DNA from: CAXQRU01 sp964226685
GTDB lineage: Bacteria; Pseudomonadota; Gammaproteobacteria; Pseudomonadales; Cellvibrionaceae
DNA length: 24,090 nucleotides
Assembly: GCA_964226685.1 (NCBI GenBank)
Contig: CAXQRU010000065.1
Coordinates: 1 to 24,090, forward strand
Direction of reading: 5' to 3'
How positions within the stretch are numbered: position 1 is the first letter of the stretch; each line of letters opens with the position of its first letter. A program made the position numbers and the translations under genes. Of this stretch, positions 1 through 7,111 are shown piece after piece. The notes below the pieces were generated by a model that worked only from the letters and a program-made list of their open reading frames with translations, was not told the DNA's origin and ran no database searches.

Positions 1-285
1 TTTACCTTCTAAAACTTTAGATTTTTCAGCTTCTGTTGTCAGCATACATATGGGTGTAAATTTGTATTTGCTATTCTTTTTTACCTCTTTAACAAAGCTA
101 ATACCATCCATAATTGGCATATTAACGTCACTAATTATCAAATTAATTTTATCACCATTAAGTTTTGATAATGCATCTTTGCCATCACAAGCCTCAACGA
201 CATTATAGCCAGCGCCGCTTAGCGCTGTTCTCAAAACCGTTCTTACAGAGCTTGAATCATCTACTATTAAAATTGTTTTTGTCAT
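1..285 (-). CDS. CheY-like single-domain response regulator (3' end outside window)
   Basis: Partial gene. Translating back from the ATG at 285 gives 95 residues before the left edge. The protein starts MTKTILIVDDSSSVRTV and has the acidic pair of a receiver domain (about D9-D10), a phospho-acceptor Asp in the ISDVNMP segment, and the conserved Thr region (MLTTEAE). A receiver domain is about 120 residues, so roughly 25 residues are missing and nothing shows an output domain. A good ribosome site (AGGAG) sits about 5 bases before the ATG and overlaps the TAG stop of the upstream chemotaxis receptor, so the two are one transcript and probably translationally coupled. Likely role (family knowledge): a diffusible phospho-signal from a CheA-type kinase to a motor or other target. 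The kinase is not in view. Identity as a receiver is secure; its pathway is not. Confidence 0.9.
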   Translation of the reverse strand, partial: MTKTILIVDDSSSVRTVLRTALSGAGYNVVEACDGKDALSKLNGDKINLIISDVNMPIMDGISFVKEVKKNSKYKFTPICMLTTEAEKSKVLEGK

Positions 286-294
286 TCGTTTCTC

Positions 295-1500
295 CTAAAG
301 AAAAAAGACATCACCATCGCTAGCTTCATCATCTGCACTACCTTCATGAGCTACATTTCTATGCACACCACGTTCAAGGCTAGTACTATATTGATTTTTC
401 ATGTATGAATCCCACTGAAGGTTTGATACCGACTCATTAATATTTCCTTTCTCATAAGTCTCATTTGCTTTTTCTATACAGCTCTCAACATGTCTTATAT
501 TATTTTGCAAATTACCTAAGACTTGTGACAATCGATCTTGAAATTGTAAGGCTCTCATTGCCTCATTGATATCACTTTTTACTTCTTCACTAATTTGAAG
601 TAGCACTTGCGTAGATGCGGTAGTAACGCGACTTGAATCTTCTACTGCTTCTATCATGACTGATAAAATTTTGTCGGTATCTAAGAATGTTTTCTTGTCT
701 TTTTGCGAGCGCAGTTCAATATCAGACAATGTATTTCCAATTCGATCAACGATGATGGTGACATTGTTAACTATTTCAGCCCCGATTTCATTGGATTTAA
801 ATGCTAAACTTCGCACTTCATCGGCAACTACAGCAAACCCCCTCCCGCTTTCACCAGCACGCGCTGCCTCAATGGCTGCATTCAGTGCCAGTAAATTCGT
901 CTGCTCTGCAATACTACTTACTTTGGTTGCCATTTCCTCTAATGGAGCTGCCAAATCACGTAAAATATTAATATCGGCAACTATTTTTTCATTAGATGCC
1001 AAAGCATCGGAAAGCGATTTAGAGACTTGGCCCAATTTATTTCTCATATGCTCTCCCAAAGTACTTCCTTCTTCACTGTTAACCGCACTTTGCAAAGCAT
1101 TTTTTCGATACATTTCCATGGCGACATCCAAGCGCCCAACCATGTTGTTAAACCTTTCAACAACAACATCAATTTCAGTTCGAGAGTCTTCCCTGCAACC
1201 TTCAATTTGGCCAAGCCAAATGGAAAATGTTTGATTAAACGATTGATGAATCTCCTCAAGTACCGTTCTGGCATCAGATTCCATCTCTTTTTCTAATGCC
1301 TCTACTTTTTTCTGTAAACCAATTTCAATTTCTTTGATACAATGATTTTTTGTCAAAAAACCAATCACAATTCCTGCAACTAAGAAACAAGAAGCAATCA
1401 ATACTGATAACAAGGTAAACGGCTGACTTACCACCAAAGCAGCAGAAAGCCCCAATATAAAAATACTTGTACGGATAAAACCTGACGTTATTTTTATCAT
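295..1500 (-). CDS. Methyl-accepting chemotaxis protein without a periplasmic sensor domain
   Basis: 401 residues. Two hydrophobic segments (about 8-25 and 28-49) form a tight membrane hairpin with almost no periplasmic loop. A long helical cytoplasmic domain follows. The hairpin tip at about 197-231 carries the hallmark EQTNLLALNAAIEAARAGE and GRGFAVVADEVR segments that bind CheW and CheA. The descending helix ends near ALQFQDRLSQVL (317-328), followed by a polar tail ending GDVFFL. Because no ligand domain is present, it likely senses an internal or membrane state, or acts with a partner (inference). The ATG at 1500 has only a weak ribosome site. The stop overlaps the ribosome site of the cheY-like gene downstream, so the pair forms the start of a chemosensory operon continuing off the left edge. 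Family identity is certain; stimulus and output are unknown. Confidence 0.93.
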   Translation of the reverse strand: MIKITSGFIRTSIFILGLSAALVVSQPFTLLSVLIASCFLVAGIVIGFLTKNHCIKEIEIGLQKKVEALEKEMESDARTVLEEIHQSFNQTFSIWLGQIEGCREDSRTEIDVVVERFNNMVGRLDVAMEMYRKNALQSAVNSEEGSTLGEHMRNKLGQVSKSLSDALASNEKIVADINILRDLAAPLEEMATKVSSIAEQTNLLALNAAIEAARAGESGRGFAVVADEVRSLAFKSNEIGAEIVNNVTIIVDRIGNTLSDIELRSQKDKKTFLDTDKILSVMIEAVEDSSRVTTASTQVLLQISEEVKSDINEAMRALQFQDRLSQVLGNLQNNIRHVESCIEKANETYEKGNINESVSNLQWDSYMKNQYSTSLERGVHRNVAHEGSADDEASDGDVFFL

Positions 1501-1732
1501 GTGACTTGCATCTCAAATGATCTAAAAAATTATCTATAACGTAATAGTAGTCAAAAATTTGCAATGCAATGTCTTTTTATCCCCCCTAATGCAAAAACCC
1601 TATAAAAAACTAGGTTTTTACAATTAAATTATCGTCTCTCTTAAAATACAGAAATTTTTGACGACAAACTTTCAGCAATATCTTGTGGTAACATGTAAAG
1701 TTCTGACTACGTAAAGCAAAAAAATCATCAAT
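1501..1732. other. Divergent intergenic region between the MCP and hydrolase genes
   Basis: This 232-base AT-rich stretch must hold the promoters of both divergent genes. I see no convincing -35/-10 pair on either strand. An AT-rich imperfect stem (AAAAACC at about 1601 with GGTTTTT at about 1613-1619) lies in the middle. A TTGACG at 1658-1663 points toward the hydrolase but has no well-spaced -10. Confidence 0.4.
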
Positions 1733-2719
1733 ATGTTGAATAGAAGCCCCCTTTTTTTGTTGATAGCCTTGTTTATAACAGCCTGTAGCTCCCCTCAGTG
1801 GCAACCTATTTCTGAGAAAAAAAATAGCCCTTTACTGACAGATACCTATGCACTAATGAGTGATGGCTATCGACTACCCTTTGATCATGTCGCAGCTAAC
1901 CACTCAAAAGCTACCATTATCGCTCTGCACGGCTTTAACGATTATCGCCATGCCTTCAAAGAATTGTGCCAACATATGAGTCAGCGACAGATTAATTGTT
2001 ATGCCTATGACCAAAGGGGTTTTGGTGAAACAGAACATCGAGGGCTATGGCCTCAAAATGACGCCCATCCCAAAGATTTACTGACATTTATTCAATTGGT
2101 GAAGGAAAAAATCGGGAATCAGCCCCTATATTTACTTGGAGAAAGCATGGGGGGAGCCGTCATTATGAGCGCCGCCAAAGACACAGGAGAAATTGCTGAT
2201 GGCATTATTCTCTTAGCACCCGCTGTATGGGGTAGAAAGACTCAATCTTGGTATCATCGAGCCGCGCTGACTCTTGCTTTTCACATTGCACCAGGTTGGC
2301 AACCTACCGGTGAAAGTATGGAAATAACCCCCACGGATAACATTGCAGCTCTAAGAGCAATGTACCATGACCCATTAGTCATCAAAAAAACTCGGATCGA
2401 TGCCGTGTATGGAATTACGAATTTGATGGACGGTGCGCTCGCCTCAAGTCATGATATTTTAGACGAAAAGGGTTTATTACTTTACGGTAAAAAAGATGAA
2501 CTTATTCCTCGAAAACCTTCATGTCAGGTGATTAACACCCTCACTAAAAGCCCAAACTGGAGTGTAATTTTGTATGATGATGGCTATCATATGCTAAGCC
2601 GCGACTTGCAAAGGGAAAATGTCTTTAATGATGTTGCCGACTGGATACTAGGACAGCATCAGCCGTCTAATGAGTATTCAGCCTTCTGCGGACGTTTTGT
2701 ACATACTAACGAAAACTAA
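1733..2719 (+). CDS. Lipoprotein alpha/beta hydrolase (monoacylglycerol lipase / S33-like)
   Basis: 328 residues. The N-terminus is a lipoprotein signal ending in the lipobox ITAC, with C18 as the lipidated residue and Ser at +2, so outer-membrane anchoring is likely. The hydrolase_4-type fold follows: an oxyanion-region HGFND (66-70), YDQRGFGET (92-100), the nucleophile elbow GESMGG with S138, an acid in KKDELIP (D255), and the catalytic His in GYHM (H286). The triad order Ser-Asp-His is intact, so it should be an active esterase, lysophospholipase or monoacylglycerol lipase; the substrate cannot be read from sequence. The start at 1733 is supported by the signal peptide, although no strong ribosome site precedes it. 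It is a single-gene unit. Its 3' end overlaps the convergent response-regulator gene by 14 bases, with no obvious terminator between them. Confidence 0.88.
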   Translation: MLNRSPLFLLIALFITACSSPQWQPISEKKNSPLLTDTYALMSDGYRLPFDHVAANHSKATIIALHGFNDYRHAFKELCQHMSQRQINCYAYDQRGFGETEHRGLWPQNDAHPKDLLTFIQLVKEKIGNQPLYLLGESMGGAVIMSAAKDTGEIADGIILLAPAVWGRKTQSWYHRAALTLAFHIAPGWQPTGESMEITPTDNIAALRAMYHDPLVIKKTRIDAVYGITNLMDGALASSHDILDEKGLLLYGKKDELIPRKPSCQVINTLTKSPNWSVILYDDGYHMLSRDLQRENVFNDVADWILGQHQPSNEYSAFCGRFVHTNEN

Positions 2720-3806
2720 AAATTCTTTGCTTTTGTTGGTTTGACAATAATGCAAACAATGGTGACAGACACTCTATTGCTTCATCGAGCCGATGGGCCA
2801 CTTTAACCTCTTCCCCTCTAGCAATCTGTTGTAGTAGTGAGTCGATAGACATACTACTGATATCCTTACTGTATTTTTTAACGTAAGCATCCATCGTTAA
2901 CAATGACATTTGGCTTCGACCCATCTGTATTGCTTCTTGATGAGCTTTCTCAGCACCATCAAGAACCGTATCAATACTGACTTGAGCATCGGGATAGCAA
3001 TAAAATGCACCCGCCGACACAGTGAGCCGAATGGCTCGACCATTCAAACGAACTTTTAATGATTCAATTTCACGACAAATTTTATTGGCAAATTCCAACG
3101 CATTTTCCGGACTCGCCATCGGCATTGAGACCCCGAAACGCGCCATACCGGTTCTTGCAATGGTATCCTCTTTTCTCATATTACCAGAGAGACTTTTTCC
3201 CACTCGATTAATAACGGCTCCTGTACTCTCCCGTCCCATTTCAATAAATAAGTTCTTGTAGTTATCAACCTCAAAACAAAGAATCACCAGAGGGTTACCA
3301 TGGCGGGTAGCAAAAGATAGGTCTTTGTGAAGCTGTTGGTTAAAACCCTTTGAATTCAATAATTGTGTGACAGAGTCTATCGTAGTTTGTTCTTTCAAAG
3401 CCGATGTTTGGACGGTAAACTTGGCGTAGGAGCGCACCCTCATGCGCACATCGGTTGGGGTAAATGGCTTGGTTACAAAATCCGTCGCGCCGAGAGTCAT
3501 CGCTTTTTCTTTAGCTTGCTCAGGGTTCTCAGCCCCAGTAGAGACAATCACCGGAAGCTGATTAATCCTCTCGTCATCGTGGGCACGAATAGCCTCTAAT
3601 AACTCAAAACCATCCATCTTAGGCATGACCAAATCGGTTAAAACTACCTGGATGTCTTTGTCTTTTTCAACAACTCTAAGACCGTCTTCACCATCTACGG
3701 CCAATACCACTTCAAATTCTTCCCCAAAAATGCGGGTAGCCGCTACTCTAACGGTGCGAGAATCGTCAACTACCAGTATTTTCAGCTTTTGCATGGGTTC
3801 TGTCAT
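2706..3806 (-). CDS. Response regulator with receiver and degenerate GGDEF domain
   Basis: 366 residues. The N-terminal receiver (about 7-128) has acidic residues D14 and D15, phospho-acceptor D58 in LTDLVMPKMDG, and K113 in TKPF, so phosphorylation looks intact. A linker leads to a GGDEF-fold domain (about 140-305). The signature is RTGMARFGV (218-226) where active enzymes have R[YF]GGDEFAV: both catalytic acids are gone (A222, R223). The first metal-ligand Asp of the usual DxD is E179 (FEVDNYK). An inhibitory-site motif RxxD is preserved as R211-K-E-D214, exactly five residues before the degenerate signature. The protein is therefore probably not a diguanylate cyclase but could bind c-di-GMP and act as a phospho-regulated effector (inference from family precedents such as PelD and PopA). 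About 60 extra C-terminal residues (305-366) match nothing I recognise. A long inverted repeat covers its translation start. Confidence 0.9.
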   Translation of the reverse strand: MTEPMQKLKILVVDDSRTVRVAATRIFGEEFEVVLAVDGEDGLRVVEKDKDIQVVLTDLVMPKMDGFELLEAIRAHDDERINQLPVIVSTGAENPEQAKEKAMTLGATDFVTKPFTPTDVRMRVRSYAKFTVQTSALKEQTTIDSVTQLLNSKGFNQQLHKDLSFATRHGNPLVILCFEVDNYKNLFIEMGRESTGAVINRVGKSLSGNMRKEDTIARTGMARFGVSMPMASPENALEFANKICREIESLKVRLNGRAIRLTVSAGAFYCYPDAQVSIDTVLDGAEKAHQEAIQMGRSQMSLLTMDAYVKKYSKDISSMSIDSLLQQIARGEEVKVAHRLDEAIECLSPLFALLSNQQKQRIFSFR

Positions 3807-3850
3807 TATCTATTCTTAATATTAATGTCACCACATTAAGAATAGATGAT
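3805..3850. repeat. Inverted repeat over the translation start of the GGDEF response regulator
   Basis: Arms 3808-3820 and 3835-3847 are perfect 13-bp inverted repeats separated by 14 bases. They extend to 16 bp (3805-3820 / 3835-3850) with one G-T mismatch. The minus-strand start codon of the response regulator is at 3804-3806, so the arm covers its whole ribosome-binding region (minus strand AAGAATAGAT then AATG). A second, competing 7-bp stem (3822-3828 with 3833-3839, 4-base loop) shares the same right arm. Either an operator or an RNA switch hiding the ribosome site is possible. It lacks a following T-run, so it is not a typical terminator of the upstream flavoprotein gene. Confidence 0.6.
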
Positions 3851-3938
3851 ATGAATACAATGTCTAAAAATTTTTATCGAAAAGCAGAAATGGTATAAAA
3901 AGTGTGGTTTTATGACAAAATAGATGGTTTTTTACCCA

Positions 3939-5111
3939 CTACACGTATTGTGCAGCGCAATAGGCGCTGGCCCAAGCCCACTGAAAATTAAAGCCTCCTA
4001 ACCAACCGGTCACATCCAATACCTCTCCAATAAAGAATAAACCTGGGACCGTTTTGGCCTCAAAGGTTTTTGAGGATATACCATCGGTATCGACACCACC
4101 CAAGGTGACCTCCGCGGTGCGGTAGCCCTCAGTCCCCGCGGGAACTAACTGCCAACGATGAAATAGAGCCTCTAAGGCCTCTACATCGGTATAACTTAGG
4201 TTAGCAATAGAATCATTAACAACGATGAGAGATAACCAGGCTTGAACAAATCGTTTGGGTAAATGACGACTTAATAAATTTTGTAGACTGGCTTTCTCTT
4301 TGTCTTGTCGCCAAGCATTTACCAATTCAGCAATAGACTGATTAGGTAGAAAGTCAATCGTAACAGGCTCACCAGCACGCCAATAATTACTGATTTGCAA
4401 GACAGCGGGACCACTTAAGCCCTTATGGGTAAACAGCAGATCTTCTAGGAAGGATTGGCGTTCACTATGAATTTTCACAGGCAAGGCAGTGCCAGCCAAG
4501 GATTGACATAAAGAAAGCCGCTCGCCCTTTAGTGTAAAGGGTACCAATGAAGCCAATCTGGGAACCAACTTTAAACCAAACTGCTTAGCAATATCATAGC
4601 CTAAACCCGTTGCTCCCATGGTTGGAATCGAGAGCCCACCTGTTGCAATGACCAGAGACTCTGAATAAAAATCACCTAAAGAAGTGTTAAGCTCAAAAGC
4701 TTGTGCTCGTTGAACCTGTTGTATTACACAGTTTGTGAAAATATCGACTCCAACTTGTTCACACTCACTCAGTAAAATATTCAATAAATCTTTGGCCTTA
4801 TTCGAACAAAAAAGTTGCCCCTTATGTTTTTCATGATAGCTAAGCTGGTGCTTTTCAACAAAACTAATAAAATCATATTGAGTGAAACGTTTGAGCGCCG
4901 AAATACAAAAATGAGGATTTTTGGAAATAAAGTTTTCTGGCTCAACAAAATAATTAGTAAAATTACAACGACCACCACCAGACATTAATATCTTTTTGCC
5001 TACTTTATTGGCGTGATCGACTATCGCTACTGTTCGCCCACGCTGAGCCGCATGAATTGCACAGAATAAACCTGCTGCACCACCGCCGATAATGACACAA
5101 TCGTAAATCAT
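3939..5111 (-). CDS. HI0933/BaiN-family NAD(P)/FAD-dependent oxidoreductase
   Basis: 390 residues, full length for the HI0933-like flavoprotein family (E. coli YhiN type). The FAD dinucleotide fold is at the N-terminus (IIGGGAAG, 7-14). The family signature is at 38-53 (GKKILMSGGGRCNFTN). A second FAD-contact segment VIATGG appears mid-protein, and the C-terminal signature runs through FIGEVLDVTGWLGGFNFQW. Expected to be a cytosolic two-domain flavoprotein reductase; the physiological substrate is poorly defined in most bacteria, so none is claimed. The ATG at 5111 has a modest GGTGA ribosome site. It starts 43 bases after aceF, but a canonical terminator lies between them, so it is probably expressed by read-through or from a promoter inside aceF. 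It sits where lpd (E3) often follows aceF, but it lacks the CxxxxC redox-active disulfide of E3 and is not that enzyme. Confidence 0.9.
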   Translation of the reverse strand: MIYDCVIIGGGAAGLFCAIHAAQRGRTVAIVDHANKVGKKILMSGGGRCNFTNYFVEPENFISKNPHFCISALKRFTQYDFISFVEKHQLSYHEKHKGQLFCSNKAKDLLNILLSECEQVGVDIFTNCVIQQVQRAQAFELNTSLGDFYSESLVIATGGLSIPTMGATGLGYDIAKQFGLKLVPRLASLVPFTLKGERLSLCQSLAGTALPVKIHSERQSFLEDLLFTHKGLSGPAVLQISNYWRAGEPVTIDFLPNQSIAELVNAWRQDKEKASLQNLLSRHLPKRFVQAWLSLIVVNDSIANLSYTDVEALEALFHRWQLVPAGTEGYRTAEVTLGGVDTDGISSKTFEAKTVPGLFFIGEVLDVTGWLGGFNFQWAWASAYCAAQYV

Positions 5112-5120
5112 GAATTCACC

Positions 5121-5148
5121 AAAAGAAAAAGCCCGCCTAAAGCGGGCT
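5121..5148 (-). terminator. Intrinsic terminator after aceF
   Basis: AGCCCGC (5130-5136) pairs with GCGGGCT (5142-5148) across a 5-base loop. On the minus strand the stem is followed by TTTTTCTTTT. GC-rich stem plus U-run, 6 bases past the aceF stop codon: a textbook rho-independent terminator for the pyruvate dehydrogenase genes. Confidence 0.88.
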
Positions 5149-5154
5149 CAAGAA

Positions 5155-7035
5155 TTAGAGCAAAAGCCGTCTTATATCGGACAAAATGGAATTGAGATAT
5201 ACAAAGAAGCGTCCTGCATCACCGCCATTTATTGCTCTGTGATCATAAGACAATGATAGTGGTAACATTTGTCTTGGCACAAACGTACTGCCATCCCAAA
5301 CGGGCTTCATCGCAGCCTTAGATACTCCCAAAATCGCCACTTCAGGCGCGTTCACAATCGGCGTAAAGCCGGTACCACCCATTGCTCCTAGGCTGGATAT
5401 AGTGAAGCAACCGCCTTGCATATCTTTAGGGCCTAGCTTGCCATCGCGAGCTTTCTTGGTAATTTCTCCAAACTCCGCCGCTAACTCCCACAAACCCTTT
5501 TTATCGACATCTTTGAGAACGGGAACCACTAAGCCGATGGGCGAGTCAACCGCTATACCAATATTTACATAATGCTTTTGCACAATATGTTCGCCATCAC
5601 TGTGCATAGAAACATTGAAGCTTGGCTCAGCCACAAGCGCCGCCGCGCAGGCTTTTAACAAAAAGGGTAGCGGTGTCATTTTGACGCCACGCTTTTCTGC
5701 CTCAGCCGCCAAACTTTTTCTAAATGCTTCAAGCTCTGTAATATCCACATCATCAAATTGGGTAACATGAGGAATGTTCAACCAATTTCGAGACATATTC
5801 GCGGCAGTGAGCTTTTTAATCTTGCTCATCTTAACCAACTCAATCTCACCAAATTGTGAGAAATCGACAGCAGGGATAGCAGGAATACCAGAACCGACTG
5901 ATGCGCTAGCACCGGGCGCCGCTTGTTGGCCGGTCATCACTTGTTTGACATAGGTTTTCACATCATCTTTAGTAATGCGATTGCGATCGCCACTACCCTT
6001 CACGCGAGTTAAATCGACTGCCATCTCACGAGCAAACTTACGAACAGCAGGACCCGCATAAACATCCGCTGATCGGCTAGCAGCAACAATTGCCGCCTCA
6101 TCCACTGCGGCCGAAGCAGAGCTGGCAACTGGCGCCTTGGATGTTGGGGCAGTAGGTGCTTGAGCTTTTGGTGCTTCAGTCTTAGTTGTCGCTGGTGCGG
6201 TTTGACCACCAGACGTTTCCAAAGTCAAAATGGCACCACCTTTAACGGTTTTATCGCCTTGTTTTATGCTAAACGAAACCACTTTACCTGCTGCAGGTGA
6301 TGGCACCTCCATTGAAGCCTTATCGGTTTCCAACACAATCAATGAGTCACCCTCTTTGACCATATCGCCAACCTTTACGCAAAGCTCAATGACATCAGCA
6401 TCTTCGGCTCCATCAGGAACGACAACAACTTGCTCACCGCCACCAGTAGCCGCTGGTGTTGCAGCAGAGGATGGCTCGGCTTTAGGAGCAGCAGGCTGGC
6501 TCGATGAACCTGCAACTGCCAGCGTTAATATAGGAGCGCCTTCAACACTTGTATCGCCTTGCTTAATGATAAAATTAACTACAGTACCCGCTGCAGGCGA
6601 AGGCACTTCCATCGAGGCTTTATCAGATTCTAGGACAATCAACGAATCCCCTTCCGCCACTTGATCCCCTGGTTTAACACAAAGCTCAATTACTTGTGCA
6701 TCACCAGCACCTTCTGGAATCACAACCGTCATTTCTTCAGACTGAGTCGGCGCCGCCTCAGGAGCAGGAGTCGACTCAGGTGCTGGTGCTAAATCAGCAC
6801 CGGACTCTAATTCGATCAAAGCTGACCCTTGAGAGACCTTATCGCCAACTTTAACCGTAATACTTTTAACAACACCAGCCGCAGGACTGGGTACATCCAT
6901 AGAGGCCTTATCAGACTCTAAGACTACAATGGATTGCTCTGCTTCAATTTTGTCTCCAACAGAAATGCAAATCTCAATTACTTCAACGCTGTCGTCAGTA
7001 CCAATATCAGGTACAGAAATCATTTGTGTAGCCAC
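5155..7035 (-). CDS. aceF: Pyruvate dehydrogenase E2, dihydrolipoyl acetyltransferase, three lipoyl domains
   Basis: 626 residues. Three tandem lipoyl domains (about 1-78, 102-175, 201-275), each with an SDKAS or TDKAS turn carrying the lipoyl lysine (K43, K139, K239). Ala/Pro-rich swinging linkers separate them. A peripheral-subunit-binding domain follows at about 322-365 (AGPAVRKFAREM). The catalytic acetyltransferase domain (about 385-626) contains YDHRAINGG with H599 and, four residues later, N603 where many E2s have Asp. It transfers acetyl from lipoamide to CoA and forms the core of the cytosolic complex. The start is GTG at 7035: an AGGGGAG ribosome site lies 5 bases upstream, and the next in-frame ATG (Met5) would be too far away. 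It lies 76 bases after aceE with a strong hairpin between, and is followed by its own terminator. No lpd gene follows. Confidence 0.96.
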   Translation of the reverse strand: MATQMISVPDIGTDDSVEVIEICISVGDKIEAEQSIVVLESDKASMDVPSPAAGVVKSITVKVGDKVSQGSALIELESGADLAPAPESTPAPEAAPTQSEEMTVVIPEGAGDAQVIELCVKPGDQVAEGDSLIVLESDKASMEVPSPAAGTVVNFIIKQGDTSVEGAPILTLAVAGSSSQPAAPKAEPSSAATPAATGGGEQVVVVPDGAEDADVIELCVKVGDMVKEGDSLIVLETDKASMEVPSPAAGKVVSFSIKQGDKTVKGGAILTLETSGGQTAPATTKTEAPKAQAPTAPTSKAPVASSASAAVDEAAIVAASRSADVYAGPAVRKFAREMAVDLTRVKGSGDRNRITKDDVKTYVKQVMTGQQAAPGASASVGSGIPAIPAVDFSQFGEIELVKMSKIKKLTAANMSRNWLNIPHVTQFDDVDITELEAFRKSLAAEAEKRGVKMTPLPFLLKACAAALVAEPSFNVSMHSDGEHIVQKHYVNIGIAVDSPIGLVVPVLKDVDKKGLWELAAEFGEITKKARDGKLGPKDMQGGCFTISSLGAMGGTGFTPIVNAPEVAILGVSKAAMKPVWDGSTFVPRQMLPLSLSYDHRAINGGDAGRFFVYLNSILSDIRRLLL

Positions 7036-7072
7036 GCAAGCTCCCCTAAATTCTATTTAATACTTACTGATC

Positions 7073-7108
7073 AAAAAAACAAAAAGGCATTGCTGAGCAA
7101 TGCCTTTT
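7073..7108 (-). terminator. Terminator-like hairpin between aceE and aceF
   Basis: Perfect 12-bp stem AAAAGGCATTGC (7082-7093) with GCAATGCCTTTT (7097-7108) and a 3-base loop. On the minus strand it is followed by TTTTTGTTTTTTT. It begins 3 bases after the aceE stop codon. By structure it is a strong intrinsic terminator, yet it lies inside what should be one operon. It could reduce E2 transcript relative to E1 or protect the 3' end of aceE mRNA. Confidence 0.85.
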
Positions 7109-7111
7109 AAC

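Noticed and set aside
656..1234. Long plus-strand open frame opposite the MCP gene
   Set aside because: It is the antisense shadow of the conserved MCP signalling domain, with no domain, no ribosome site and low-complexity composition.
1625..1665. Flagellar sigma-28 type promoter for the MCP gene (minus-strand GACGATAA)
   Set aside because: The -10-like element is close to GCCGATAA, but the nearest TAAAGTTT-like sequence is about 4 bases too far away.
6230..6664. Plus-strand open frame of 144 codons opposite aceF
   Set aside because: It is the complement of the second and third lipoyl domains; its internal repeats mirror those domains.
6270..6670. Recent duplication or gene conversion between lipoyl domains 2 and 3
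   Set aside because: Protein identity is high, but the DNA differs at many third positions across the DKASMEVPSPAAG region, so this looks like old domains under selection rather than a recent copy.
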